Shown piece after piece: positions 51,298 to 61,018 of a stretch of DNA of 64,000 nucleotides. How positions within the stretch are numbered: the first letter of the stretch is position 1; each line of letters begins with the position of its first letter. The stretch spans positions 186,001-250,000 of the forward strand of contig NZ_CP085725.1 in assembly GCF_036840915.1 (NCBI RefSeq), given 5' to 3'. A program made the translations under genes and the position numbers. The stretch comes from Flavobacterium hankyongi (GTDB lineage: Bacteria; Bacteroidota; Bacteroidia; Flavobacteriales; Flavobacteriaceae). The notes beneath the pieces were generated by a model. That model saw nothing but the letters and a program-made list of their open reading frames with translations, was not told where the DNA came from and ran no database searches.

Positions 51298-54200
51298 ATG
51301 CATAAATTCAAATTGTCAGTCTTGTTGGTTCTTTTTTCAGGTTCGAGTGCGCTCTTTGCACAACAATCTGAAATTTACACTAATAATTTAGTAGATTATA
51401 ATAAAGCACTTACTTTATACAGAGATAAGCAGTATCAATCGGCACAAATTATTTTTGAACAGGTTAAACAAAAAGCAAACAATGAACTTGAGGCAGATTG
51501 TAGTTATTATATTGCTAATTGTGCTATTCGATTAAATCAGTCGAATGCTGAAGATAAGATGGAAAGTTTTGTGAAAAATTATCCAACAAGTTCTAAGCAA
51601 AATTTAGCCTATTCTGAAGTAGCGATGTACTACTTTGAGCAAGGAAAATATCCACAAGCTTTGGAGTGGTTTGATAAAGTAGATGAATCGACTTTAACGC
51701 AAGGTGAATTAGAAAAGTTTAACTTTTACAAAGGGTATAGCTTTTTTAATTCTGGAAAGAAGAAAGAAGCTTCACAATACTTCAATAAAGTCATTAATTC
51801 TCCAGAATTTGGTTCACAAGCAAAATATTATTTAGGTTTTATGGCCTATGAAGGAGATGATTATAAAGAAGCTTCTAAATATTTTGATGCCGTTTCTGGA
51901 GAAGAGAAATACAAAGAAAAACTTTCGTACTTCCAGGCAGATATGAACTTTAAGTTAGGGAAGTTTGAAGAAGCTATCAAATTAGGTAAAGCTGCAATGG
52001 CTAAATCGAATGAAATAGAAAAATCGGAACTGAATAAAATTATTGGAGAAAGTCACTTTAATTTAAAACAATACGATAAGGCAATTCCTTATCTAAAAGA
52101 ATACAAAGGCAAAAAAGGGAAGTGGAATAATACCGATTATTATCAGTTAGGGTATGCATATTATAAACAAAATGATTACGAAAATGCTATCACACAGTTC
52201 AATAAAATTATTGGTGGTAATGATTTTGTAGCACAAAACGCCTATTATCACTTAGGAGAAAGTTATTTAAAAACTGATAAAAAGCAACAGGCTTTAAATG
52301 CTTTTAAAAACGCTTCTGAAATGAATTTCGAAGCAAAAATTCAAGAAGACGCTTACCTTAATTATGCTCGATTGAGTTACGATATAGGTAACTCATATCA
52401 AAGTGTACCTGATGTATTGAATGGGTTTATGACTAAATATCCTAACAATCCTAACAAAACAGAAATCGAAGGACTTTTAGTTAACTCGTACATTACTTCG
52501 AAGAATTACAAAGAAGCTTTGACTTTATTAGAAAAAAATAAGTCATTAGGAGCCAAGGGAGCATATCAAAAAGTTTCTTTTTATAGGGGTATAGAATTAT
52601 TTACTGATGGAAATTATAAAGAAGCTTTAGCCATTTTTAAAAAGTCAATCGCAGAGCAAAAAGAGGCTAAATTTTCGGCAAGAGGAACTTTCTGGAAAGC
52701 AGAAACAGAATACGTTTTAGATGATTTTCAGAATGCATTATTGAGTTTCAAACAATTTGCAAATTATCCAGAAGCGAAAACTACAGATGAGTTTAAAAAC
52801 ATTGATTATAACATTGCGTATTGTCATTTTAAATTAAAGGAATACGATCAAGCTGGAAACTATTTTGAGCGTTATACTGAAATTTCACGTGATGATAAAA
52901 CACGTTTAACTGACGCCTATTTACGCTTAGGAGATTGTCGTTTTGTGACTTCAAAATACAATCCAGCGTTAGAAGCGTATGACAAAGCCATAAATCTAAA
53001 AACAGTAGATGCTGATTATGCAGCGTACCACAAAGCCATTTGTTATGGTTTTATGGGTAAGAATGATAAAAAAATAACCGAGTTTAATCAGTTTATTAAA
53101 AATTATCCGAAGTCACAATATCGTGATGATGCTATGTTTGAATTGGCAAATACCTATACGACTGTAAATGAAACAGCATCTGCAATAAAGACTTATGATA
53201 ATTTAATTGAAGAATACAAAAACGGAAATTACTCTGCAAAAGCAATTCTTCGTCAAGGACTTATTTATTATAACGGAGACAAAGACGATTTGGCTTTAAC
53301 CAAATTCAAAAAAGTAGCTTCAGAATTTCCTCGTACAGATGAATCGTTAGAAGCAGTTAAAACAGCTCGTTTAATCTATGTTGATAAAGGTCGTGTTGAT
53401 GAATATGCTGCTTGGGTAAAAACACTAGATTTTGTTGAAGTTTCTGATGCTGAATTAGACAATGACTCATGGGAAGCCGCCGAAAAGCAATATTTACAAG
53501 GCAATACTAAACAGGCTATTTCGAATTTAAACAGTTATGTCTCTAATTTTCCTAACGGATTGCACGCTTTGAAAGCTAATTTTTACTTGGCTGAATCTTA
53601 TTTTAAAGACAATGCTGCAAGTAATTCGGTTAAAAATTATGAATTTGTTGTTGCTAAAAACAGAAATGAATTTACAGAACAGTCATTATCTCGTCTTTGC
53701 GAAATTTTCGTGAAGAAAGGTGATTTTGAAAAAGCGATTCCAGTTTTAAGTAGATTGGAAATGGAGTCAGATTTTCCTCAAAACAAAACGTATGCGCAAG
53801 CTAACTTGATGAAGGCTTACTACGAAGGAAAGGACTATGCAAAAGCGGTAGTATATGCTGATAAAGTATTGGAAAATCCTAAAACAGACAATAAAATAAA
53901 GAGTGATGCTCAAATTATCGTAGCACGTTCAGCAATTAAAGCAGGTGATGAGGTTAAAGCTAAGGATGCTTATGCTAAATTATTAAAAATTGCTAAAGGA
54001 GAATTAGCCGCAGAAGCGTTGTATTATGATGCCTATTTCAAAAACAAAGAATCAAAATTTGAAGCATCTAATACTGTAGTTCAAAAATTGGCAAAAGATT
54101 ATTCGGGTTATAAATATTTTGGTGCCAAAGGCTTAATTGTAATGGCTAAAAACTTCTACGGATTAAAAGATAGTTTCCAAGCTACTTATATTTTAGAAAG

Positions 54201-54306
54201 TGTGATCAAAAACTTTAAGGAATTTGATGATGTTGTCACCGAAGCACAAACCGAACTAAATGCTATCAAAGCTGAAGAGGCAAAAACAAATTCATCTGTT
54301 AAATAG
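51298..54306 (+). CDS. Large secreted tetratricopeptide repeat protein
   Basis: 1002 residues. Signal peptide to about residue 23 (SSALFAQ), then TPR units almost to the C-terminus, many with the pattern YxxGxxxxxxxKYxxAIxxF (for example YQLGYAYYKQNDYENAITQF). I start at ATG 51298 (MHKFKLSV); an in-frame TTG at 51277 is unlikely. Such proteins are conserved in Flavobacteriia next to a TonB-receptor-like barrel, as here, and probably build a periplasmic or outer-membrane scaffold. A TATTTTTG at 51272-51279 may be the -7 element. Confidence 0.88.
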   Translation: MHKFKLSVLLVLFSGSSALFAQQSEIYTNNLVDYNKALTLYRDKQYQSAQIIFEQVKQKANNELEADCSYYIANCAIRLNQSNAEDKMESFVKNYPTSSKQNLAYSEVAMYYFEQGKYPQALEWFDKVDESTLTQGELEKFNFYKGYSFFNSGKKKEASQYFNKVINSPEFGSQAKYYLGFMAYEGDDYKEASKYFDAVSGEEKYKEKLSYFQADMNFKLGKFEEAIKLGKAAMAKSNEIEKSELNKIIGESHFNLKQYDKAIPYLKEYKGKKGKWNNTDYYQLGYAYYKQNDYENAITQFNKIIGGNDFVAQNAYYHLGESYLKTDKKQQALNAFKNASEMNFEAKIQEDAYLNYARLSYDIGNSYQSVPDVLNGFMTKYPNNPNKTEIEGLLVNSYITSKNYKEALTLLEKNKSLGAKGAYQKVSFYRGIELFTDGNYKEALAIFKKSIAEQKEAKFSARGTFWKAETEYVLDDFQNALLSFKQFANYPEAKTTDEFKNIDYNIAYCHFKLKEYDQAGNYFERYTEISRDDKTRLTDAYLRLGDCRFVTSKYNPALEAYDKAINLKTVDADYAAYHKAICYGFMGKNDKKITEFNQFIKNYPKSQYRDDAMFELANTYTTVNETASAIKTYDNLIEEYKNGNYSAKAILRQGLIYYNGDKDDLALTKFKKVASEFPRTDESLEAVKTARLIYVDKGRVDEYAAWVKTLDFVEVSDAELDNDSWEAAEKQYLQGNTKQAISNLNSYVSNFPNGLHALKANFYLAESYFKDNAASNSVKNYEFVVAKNRNEFTEQSLSRLCEIFVKKGDFEKAIPVLSRLEMESDFPQNKTYAQANLMKAYYEGKDYAKAVVYADKVLENPKTDNKIKSDAQIIVARSAIKAGDEVKAKDAYAKLLKIAKGELAAEALYYDAYFKNKESKFEASNTVVQKLAKDYSGYKYFGAKGLIVMAKNFYGLKDSFQATYILESVIKNFKEFDDVVTEAQTELNAIKAEEAKTNSSVK

Positions 54307-54310
54307 ATAA

Positions 54311-54340
54311 GAGATAATAGACGAATGGATAATAGAGATA
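54311..54340 (+). repeat. Left inverted repeat of the four-helix-bundle element
   Basis: GAGATAATAGACGAATGGAT followed by AATAGAG. It starts 5 bases after the TPR stop codon and overlaps the four-helix-bundle start. Its AGATAATAGAC core recurs inverted at 54769-54799. Confidence 0.65.
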
Positions 54341-54708
54341 TGAAAGAAGTAGCATTCAAGAGGCATAATTTTAAAAAACTTAAAATTTGGCAAATGGGAA
54401 TGGAATTAGCAAGAATGATTTTTGAAAAAACTGAAATTTTTCCTGAAACAGAAAAATATGGATTAATTTCTCAAATGAATCGTTGTGTGATTTCTATACC
54501 GTCTAATATTTCTGAAGGTTCTAGCAGAACAAATAAATCGTTTGCTCATTTTTTAGATATAAGTTTAGGTTCTTCTTTTGAACTACAAACACAAGTTCTA
54601 TTGGCAAATATTAAAGGATATTTGACCGAACAACAAACCAAAGATTTAGAATCAAAAATTGAAGAATTTCAAAAAGCAACAATGACTTTTCAAAATACAT
54701 TGAATTAA
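54325..54708 (+). CDS. Four-helix-bundle protein (S23/IVP-like)
   Basis: 127 residues, TIGR02436-type: FKRHNFKKLKIWQMGMELAR, then YGLISQMNRCVISIPSNISE and GSSRTNKSFAHFLDISLGSS, the usual signature. Members are found in 23S rRNA intervening sequences and scattered in Bacteroidota genomes; the related Avd works in diversity-generating retroelements. There is no rRNA or reverse transcriptase here. It lies between a TPR gene and its barrel partner, flanked by inverted repeats. ATG 54340 (MKEVAFKRHN) is an alternative start, because codons 1-5 are repeat sequence. Confidence 0.9.
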   Translation: MDNRDMKEVAFKRHNFKKLKIWQMGMELARMIFEKTEIFPETEKYGLISQMNRCVISIPSNISEGSSRTNKSFAHFLDISLGSSFELQTQVLLANIKGYLTEQQTKDLESKIEEFQKATMTFQNTLN

Positions 54709-54710
54709 TT

Positions 54711-56531
54711 ATGATTTCAACAAAGCAAAAATATAATCAATCATCTCGTACTAATTTTAATAGTCTTTCATCTATTTGTCTATTATCTATCTGTCTGTTA
54801 TTTGGACAAATAACAAAGGCTCAAAAGAAAGACGAGAATATTGGGACAGAAGTAGTAAATGTTGTGAAACCTTATTCACCAACAGTTTCTGATGCGTTCA
54901 AAGTAAAAGAAGTGCCATCATTAGATGATAACGAGACGTCAAAAAAAGAGGAAGTGAAATATCAAATTTTTTCATTCCCTGTGGCTTCAACTTTTACACC
55001 TGCAAAAGGTAAAGCAGCTGGTGTAGAAAAAGCAAAACAAGAAACCTTATATCCTAATTATGTTACGGCAGGAATAGGTAACTACTTAACGGCAAACACC
55101 GAGTTGTTTTTGACTCATAAGTTGGACAACTATCAGTATGTAGGAGGAAAAGTGACTCATTTATCATCACAAGGAGGAATTAAAGGTGTTGATTTAAATG
55201 ATAAATTTTCTGAAACAGGTATTAATGCTATGTATGGTTATAACAGAAATGAAATCGATTTTAAAGCCATTTTAGGATATAAAACTGAAATGTATAACTG
55301 GTACGGAGTCCCAATGGAAAGTTCAAATTATGATCCAGCTTACAATTTATTAATTAAGCCTAGTCATAAATATTCTACCTTGTCTTTGGGTGGTGATTTA
55401 GGAATTTCTAAAAGCTTTTTCGAAAAGGTGAATGTAGGTTTTATATCGTTTACAGATAACTATAGTTCTTCAGAAAATAGATTTATTATTAAGCCTGTAT
55501 TTAATTTTGATGTAGGAGAATCTGCTGTAAAAGTTAAGTTTGGTTTAGATTATTTAAATACAAAATTCGATACATCTTATCAATTAACAACTCCTGTAGC
55601 TGGGACTGATTATAGAATCGAAAAATCAAATTTTATTGTAAACGCTAATCCAAGCTTCAAAATTTTAAGAGATGATCTATCAATCGAATTAGGAGCTGAT
55701 CTTGCTTATTTTTCAAGAATGAAAGATGTTTATGCAGGTATGGAAAACAATACTAAAAGTGATTTCTTTATTTATCCAAAAATTAATGCTTCGTACAAAT
55801 TAGTAGGAGATTTAATGGTTTTTGTTGCTGGTGCCGAAGGAGGATTAAAGCAAAGCTCATATGCTGATTTCGCTGCTGTAAATAAATTTTTATCACCAAC
55901 ATTATTAATAGAACCTTCAGATAACCAATACAATATTTATGCAGGGTTAAGAGGTAAGTTGGCGAGTGCCGTGGCTTATAATGTGAAAGCTTCTTATGAT
56001 GCTACAAATAATAAACCTTTGTTTAAATCAAATCCTTTACTGTCTGATCCTTCAACCAATTATAGTTTCGGAAATTCATTTATTGTCGTATATGATAACG
56101 TAAAAACACTTTCTTTCTTTGGTGAAATAAAGGCAGATATCAATAAAAATGTAACTTTTGGAATTAATGCAGAGGTTATGGATTACGGGACAAAGTTTGA
56201 AAGAGAAGCTTGGAATTTACCAACAGTTAAAGGTTCCTTAACTGCCGATTTTAATATTGGGAAAAAATGGTATGCAGGAACGCAGCTTTACTTTGTTGGT
56301 GAAAGAAAAGACGAATTCACTAGCTTTTCAGGTTTTGCAGTTCCTGATGAAACGCAAACTCTTGATAGTTATTTTGATATCAATGCACACATTGGTTATA
56401 AATTCAACGACCGATTTACATTTTTCTTAAAAGGCAACAATTTAGCAAATCAAAATTATAACCGTTGGCTTAATTATCCAGTACAAGGAGTTCAAGGAAT
56501 ATTTGGAGCCAGTTATAAATTTGACTTTTAG
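54711..56531 (+). CDS. Outer-membrane beta-barrel protein (TonB-receptor-like)
   Basis: 606 residues. Signal peptide of unusual origin: residues 19-31 (LSSICLLSICLL) are encoded by a TCTATNTGTC-type tandem repeat. Mature protein starts near QKKDENIGTEVVNVVKPYSP, followed by a barrel rich in alternating strands and ending in the strand GIFGASYKFDF with terminal Phe. No clear plug domain, so it is not a full TonB receptor. Paired with the TPR gene upstream, a conserved couple in Flavobacteriia. Function unknown. Confidence 0.82.
   Translation: MISTKQKYNQSSRTNFNSLSSICLLSICLLFGQITKAQKKDENIGTEVVNVVKPYSPTVSDAFKVKEVPSLDDNETSKKEEVKYQIFSFPVASTFTPAKGKAAGVEKAKQETLYPNYVTAGIGNYLTANTELFLTHKLDNYQYVGGKVTHLSSQGGIKGVDLNDKFSETGINAMYGYNRNEIDFKAILGYKTEMYNWYGVPMESSNYDPAYNLLIKPSHKYSTLSLGGDLGISKSFFEKVNVGFISFTDNYSSSENRFIIKPVFNFDVGESAVKVKFGLDYLNTKFDTSYQLTTPVAGTDYRIEKSNFIVNANPSFKILRDDLSIELGADLAYFSRMKDVYAGMENNTKSDFFIYPKINASYKLVGDLMVFVAGAEGGLKQSSYADFAAVNKFLSPTLLIEPSDNQYNIYAGLRGKLASAVAYNVKASYDATNNKPLFKSNPLLSDPSTNYSFGNSFIVVYDNVKTLSFFGEIKADINKNVTFGINAEVMDYGTKFEREAWNLPTVKGSLTADFNIGKKWYAGTQLYFVGERKDEFTSFSGFAVPDETQTLDSYFDINAHIGYKFNDRFTFFLKGNNLANQNYNRWLNYPVQGVQGIFGASYKFDF
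54769..54799 (-). repeat. Right inverted repeat, inside the barrel protein's signal peptide
   Basis: CATCTATTTGTCTATTATC and the following TATCTGTCTGTT. Reverse complement carries AGATAATAGACAAATAGATG, matching the left copy (54311-54330) and 19 bases exactly at 37692-37710. Confidence 0.68.
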
Positions 56532-56546
56532 AAATAAAACCGTCTT

Positions 56547-57572
56547 ATGTGTAGATATTTACTGTTTTTGCTTTTTTTTTCAATCAGTGCTTTTTCACAA
56601 ACAATTTTAGGTAAAGTAACGGATGAGAATAATGAACCTTTGTATAACGCTAATGTTTATTTTGAAGGTACTACTATTCATACTTTGACAGATTCATCAG
56701 GGAATTTTACATTAAATTTAAGTAAAAAAATTAATACTCCTTTAGTGATTACTTTTATGGGATATGATGCTTATTTTATTTCAGATCCTTTCCAAAATAC
56801 AAAACTTCAAATAAAATTAAACCCTAAACTGAATCAACTAAGAGAAATTAAGATAGAAAGTCAGTATTTTTCTAGGGAAGACAAAATGAAGATTTTTAAA
56901 CAACAATTTTTAGGAGAAACGCAAGCAAGTAAATATTGTACAATCGAAAATGAAGATGATATAAATTTTTATTACGATGTAAAATCTTTAACCCTAAATG
57001 CCTATGCAGATAAGCCTTTAAAAATTATTAATAAGTATTTAGAATATGAACTTGAATTTGATTTGATTGAATTTAAAATTAAGTTTTTTAAAAGAAGTAT
57101 AAAAAAATCAGATGTGACAGATAGTTTTTATCTTGGAACTTCCGTATTTAAAGATATTTCAAAATTTGAAAAAATAAAAAAGATTAGAGATCATGTTTAC
57201 TATGGTTCGACAAAGCACTTTTTTAAAGCAATAATTGATAACGATTTTAATGAAAAAAGTTTTCAATTGTTTAAGAATCGTTTCCAAGTCCCTCTAAATA
57301 TGTATTTTATTACATCAAAAGAGGATGATTTAAATAAAGTTGAGATTCGCGATAAGGAAGGAATGTTTAGAGTAGAGGGGGTAGAGAAATTTTATTCTCA
57401 ATTTAGTCTTTTATTTAAGAAATCAAATCAATCTAATGTTGTTTTTCGAACAAATACATTCTATGTAGATGATTATGGTAACAATTCAGAAAATGATAAA
57501 ATAGAATTTGGAGGTAAAATTTCTGAAGGCAGAATTGCAAATATGCTTCCAATGGATTATTTACCAAAATAA
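56547..57572 (+). CDS. CarboxypepD_reg-like surface protein
   Basis: 341 residues. Signal peptide to about residue 17 (SAFSQ), then a carboxypeptidase-regulatory-like domain (ILGKVTDENNEPLYNANVYF and GNFTLNLS, about 20-100) as found at the start of SusC-type receptors. The rest is an unclassified mixed alpha/beta region. No barrel, so not a receptor itself. Same strand as the barrel gene, 15 bases after it. Confidence 0.82.
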   Translation: MCRYLLFLLFFSISAFSQTILGKVTDENNEPLYNANVYFEGTTIHTLTDSSGNFTLNLSKKINTPLVITFMGYDAYFISDPFQNTKLQIKLNPKLNQLREIKIESQYFSREDKMKIFKQQFLGETQASKYCTIENEDDINFYYDVKSLTLNAYADKPLKIINKYLEYELEFDLIEFKIKFFKRSIKKSDVTDSFYLGTSVFKDISKFEKIKKIRDHVYYGSTKHFFKAIIDNDFNEKSFQLFKNRFQVPLNMYFITSKEDDLNKVEIRDKEGMFRVEGVEKFYSQFSLLFKKSNQSNVVFRTNTFYVDDYGNNSENDKIEFGGKISEGRIANMLPMDYLPK

Positions 57573-57578
57573 AACATT

Positions 57579-58028
57579 ATGACCTTAAAACAAACAATAC
57601 ACCAAAAATATCTTCAAATTATTCAGGACAAAATAGATGTCTTTCAGGATATGATTTCGGGCTTGACAGAAGATTCGCTTAATGATGCCAAAGGTTCTGC
57701 CGGCGACAAACACGAAACGGCTTTGTCGATGATGCATATCGAACAAGAAAAGCTTACCAACAAACTTAAAGAAGCCATCGAACATAAAGCTATCCTCGAA
57801 AAAATTGACACTACTTTAGTAAACAAAAAAGCTGTAATGGGTAGCTTGGTAAAAACCAATAATCTAACCGTTTTTATATCAGCTGCATTGCCTAAAATGT
57901 CTTTAGATGGACAAAATATTTTTGGGATTTCTCCTCAATCTCCGTTAGGTATACAATTGATTGGTAATGAAGTAGGTTATATTTTTCAATTAAACAATGT
58001 ACAATATCAAATTCTTTCAATCGAATAA
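57579..58028 (+). CDS. GreA/GreB C-terminal-domain-like small protein
   Basis: 149 residues. N-terminal coiled coil with GSAGDKHETALSMMHIEQEK (GreA/B-like), then a C-terminal domain with MGSLVKTNNLTVFISAALP and ISPQSPLGIQLIGNEVG, the SPLG motif resembling the Gre factor C-terminus. Often misnamed 3-oxoacyl-ACP synthase in Flavobacteria. It might act on RNA polymerase (inference). Starts 6 bases after the previous stop and overlaps nothing. Confidence 0.8.
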   Translation: MTLKQTIHQKYLQIIQDKIDVFQDMISGLTEDSLNDAKGSAGDKHETALSMMHIEQEKLTNKLKEAIEHKAILEKIDTTLVNKKAVMGSLVKTNNLTVFISAALPKMSLDGQNIFGISPQSPLGIQLIGNEVGYIFQLNNVQYQILSIE

Positions 58029-58029
58029 A

Positions 58030-59652
58030 ATGAAAAAAAAAGTACTTATAGGTTTGTTTTTTGTAGCACAATCTATTTTAGCACAAAAGCAAAAAGCCGA
58101 TTTACTGATTACAAATGCTACGATTTATACAGTAAATAAAGATTTTGGAAAAGCTGAAGCTATGGCAATAAAAAATGGTAAAATCATTGCTATAGGAACC
58201 TCTACAGAGATTCAAAAGAAATACCAAGCTCCCAAAAATATTGATGCTAGAGATAAATTTTTATACCCAGGGTTTTATGATGCTCATGCGCATTTTTACA
58301 GCTTTGGGTTGAACCTTCAAAAAGTAGATTTAAGAGGCACAAAAAGTTATCAGGAAGTTTTAGATCGAGTGGTCAAGTTTCAAAAGGAGAGAAATCTTGA
58401 TTTTATTACCGGACGTGGTTGGGATCAAAACGATTGGACAGTAAAAGAATTTCCAACAAAAGTCGAATTAGATAATTTGTTTCCAAATACTCCGGTTGTT
58501 TTAACCCGAATTGACGGTCATGCTCTTTTAGCGAATAGCAAAGCTTTAGAATTGGCTCAAATAACACCAACTACAAAAGTATCAGGAGGAGAAATCCAAC
58601 TTAAAAACGGAGAAACCACAGGAATTGTTGTCGATAATCCTATGGATTTGGTGTACAACATTATTCCAAAACCTAGTCAACAAACCCAAATTAGTGCTTT
58701 AAAAGATGCAGAGAAGGTAATGTTTGATTATGGATTAACAACAATTAACGAAGCTGGTTTAGAAAAAGATGTTATCGACTTAATAGACACGTTACAACAA
58801 AGAAAAGAGCTTAAAATTAATATCTATGCGATGGTAATGGCTTCTCAGGATAATGTTGATTTGTATACACAATTAGGACCTTATAAAACAGACAATCTAA
58901 ATGTGCGTTCGTTTAAATTCATGGGTGATGGAGCTTTAGGTTCTCGCGGTGCTTGTCTACATAAACCGTACAGCGACAGACCATCTCATTACGGTGCATT
59001 GCTTTCTTCTGTTTCAGATATTAAAAAATTAGCCAAACAAATAGCCGAGTCAGAATACCAAATGAATTCACATGCGATAGGCGATTCTACCAATTCAGTT
59101 TTATTGAATATATATAAAGATGTTTTGAAAGGTAAAACAGATCGTCGCTGGAAAATAGAACATGCTCAAATCATGCAGGAAAAGGATTTTGATTCTTTTA
59201 GTTTAAATATCATTCCTTCGGTACAGCCTACACATGCGACTTCGGATATGTATTGGGCAGAAGAAAGAGTCGGTAAGGAGCGCATCAAACATTCGTATGC
59301 CTATAAAAAAATGTTAGACAAAGCTGGAATTATAGCTCTAGGAACCGATTTTCCTATAGAAGAAGTCAATCCTATGTATACTTTTTATGCAGCAGTGGCC
59401 AGAAAGGATTTGAAACATTTTCCTGAAGGAGGTTTTCAGTCCGAAAATGCGCTTTCAAGAGAAGAAACATTAAAAGGAATGACCATTTGGGCTGCATATT
59501 CTAATTTTGAAGAAAATGAAAAAGGAAGTCTGGAAGTGGGCAAATGGGCCGATTTTACCATTTTCGATAACGATTTACTAACCGAAGATATTGATGCCAT
59601 TCCTTATATAAAACCAGTAAACACATTTGCTAAAGGAGTTCAAGTGAAATAA
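58030..59652 (+). CDS. Amidohydrolase (YtcJ-like), exported
   Basis: 540 residues. Signal peptide to about residue 18 (SILAQ). Amidohydrolase 3 fold: ITNATIYTVNKDFGKAEAMA, metal motif YDAHAHFYS, HALLANSKAL, later HAQIMQEKDF and LGTDFPIEEVNP with the catalytic Asp. I start at ATG 58030; in-frame codons from 57997 overlap the previous gene. Substrate unknown, metal-dependent hydrolysis expected. A terminator follows. Confidence 0.9.
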   Translation: MKKKVLIGLFFVAQSILAQKQKADLLITNATIYTVNKDFGKAEAMAIKNGKIIAIGTSTEIQKKYQAPKNIDARDKFLYPGFYDAHAHFYSFGLNLQKVDLRGTKSYQEVLDRVVKFQKERNLDFITGRGWDQNDWTVKEFPTKVELDNLFPNTPVVLTRIDGHALLANSKALELAQITPTTKVSGGEIQLKNGETTGIVVDNPMDLVYNIIPKPSQQTQISALKDAEKVMFDYGLTTINEAGLEKDVIDLIDTLQQRKELKINIYAMVMASQDNVDLYTQLGPYKTDNLNVRSFKFMGDGALGSRGACLHKPYSDRPSHYGALLSSVSDIKKLAKQIAESEYQMNSHAIGDSTNSVLLNIYKDVLKGKTDRRWKIEHAQIMQEKDFDSFSLNIIPSVQPTHATSDMYWAEERVGKERIKHSYAYKKMLDKAGIIALGTDFPIEEVNPMYTFYAAVARKDLKHFPEGGFQSENALSREETLKGMTIWAAYSNFEENEKGSLEVGKWADFTIFDNDLLTEDIDAIPYIKPVNTFAKGVQVK

Positions 59653-59671
59653 TTTTAGAGATATTTAAGTT

Positions 59672-59697
59672 TAAGCCAGTCAATTGACTGGCTTTTT
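59672..59697. terminator. Bidirectional terminator between amidohydrolase and acyltransferase genes
   Basis: AAGCCAGTCAATTGACTGGCTT is an exact palindrome (written arms AAGCCAGTCA and TGACTGGCTT), followed by T residues on the plus strand. Confidence 0.88.
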
Positions 59698-59699
59698 TG

Positions 59700-60776
59700 T
59701 TATGTTTCAAACCTCTTTTTAAGTTTAATAAAAGGTAACTCTATAAGTTTGTAGGATAACTTACTTATCAACAACGTAATAGTTAATGAAAGTGTGAAAA
59801 TAATTATGGAAAGTATTGTTTTTTCCATTTTAATGCTATTTTTTGTAAGAAGAAAATATAACACAAGTATTACTATGGAATGATATATATAAAGTCCGTA
59901 AGTGTAAGTGCCCATTTTTGATAATATGTTTTCTTCGGATATTTTAAGTTTATTGTTTTTTGGGAGCATTATCAAAATAATACTTGAAAAAAACAGCCCT
60001 AAAATTAATGGCTCTATAATATTTATATGATTAAAGGAAAAATAAGATGTTCCTAGAGTGTATGAAATACATCCTAGGCAAATTATTAACTTAACAATGA
60101 GACTAATTTTATTTATTATGATTGTTGTTTGGTCTTTATAGTTTACATATAAATAAGCGGGTATTGCTCCATACATAAAGAAATCTAAATTTGATAGAAT
60201 ATCTACCAGCCTTATGTTATAAATAAAGTAAACCTGTTTAAATATATATGAAATTATTATCAGAGATATTATCCAAAAAGGTAAATTTTTGATTTTTGTA
60301 TAATTTAAAATAAGCCCCCATAAAATATAAAAATGTTCTTCAACACATAACGACCAAAGTACAGGAACAATAGGTAAATTAGAAAAACTATTAAAATACA
60401 TAACTCTATAATTTTCTAAAAATAAGACAGACAAAATCCAGTTTTGTTCGTAGTTGTCTAATAAATTGCCAGATCCGTACATATTATATACTATGTGATA
60501 TGCTAAAGCTAACCCTAGGGCTATGAAGTATAAAGGCCAAATCCTTAATGATCGCCTTATAAAATATTTTTTAAAATTTATTTTTGAATAATTTTTCTTT
60601 TCAATTAATAAAAGATAGGTTATTAAAAAACCACTTAAGGAAAAAAAGAACCAAACTCCAATATCTCCTCTAGTCTCTAATGGTCTTAAGTCAGGTGGTA
60701 AATGGAAAATAAAAACTAATAAGAAAGAAAAAAAACGTAAAGCATCAAACGTCTCAAATTTTTCTTTTTTTATCAT
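59700..60776 (-). CDS. Acyltransferase family 3 membrane protein
   Basis: 358 residues with about ten membrane helices, OafA/YrhL type. N-terminal FDALRFFSFLLVFIFHLPPD with the catalytic His in FIFH, FSLSGFLITYLLLIE, and RSLRIWPLYFIAL, the usual early motifs. It probably O-acylates a surface polysaccharide. Very AT-rich compared with its neighbours, which may point to a transferred gene. Its stop abuts the shared terminator. Confidence 0.9.
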   Translation of the reverse strand: MIKKEKFETFDALRFFSFLLVFIFHLPPDLRPLETRGDIGVWFFFSLSGFLITYLLLIEKKNYSKINFKKYFIRRSLRIWPLYFIALGLALAYHIVYNMYGSGNLLDNYEQNWILSVLFLENYRVMYFNSFSNLPIVPVLWSLCVEEHFYILWGLILNYTKIKNLPFWIISLIIISYIFKQVYFIYNIRLVDILSNLDFFMYGAIPAYLYVNYKDQTTIIINKISLIVKLIICLGCISYTLGTSYFSFNHINIIEPLILGLFFSSIILIMLPKNNKLKISEENILSKMGTYTYGLYIYHSIVILVLYFLLTKNSIKMEKTILSIIIFTLSLTITLLISKLSYKLIELPFIKLKKRFET

Positions 60777-60977
60777 TTTTTCTTTTTTGCAAAAATAATC
60801 AAAGTGTTCTATAAATTAGAATTTCTAACTTTTTTTTGAAAAAGCAAATATTTTTTTTTAATTTATTACGTAATTTCAGTTTTTAATTTATAAATGTAAT
60901 TGAAATATAATTTTTAGTTTTTAAATATAATCAAATTATTCAATTTTGTTTCAGAAATAAAATAATAAGTAAAATCT

Positions 60978-61010
60978 AATTATGAACTCATAATTCATAA
61001 TTCATAATTC
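60978..61010. repeat. ATTCATA tandem/palindromic repeat before asnB
   Basis: AATTATGAA (60978-60986) is followed by three TTCATAA-type units. The ends can pair. It stops 8 bases before the asnB start codon. A similar arrangement precedes cysI. Confidence 0.5.
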
Positions 61011-61018
61011 AAAAAAGT

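Noticed and set aside
54325..54708. Diversity-generating retroelement (because of Avd-like protein)
   Set aside because: No reverse transcriptase, template repeat or variable repeat in the neighbourhood.
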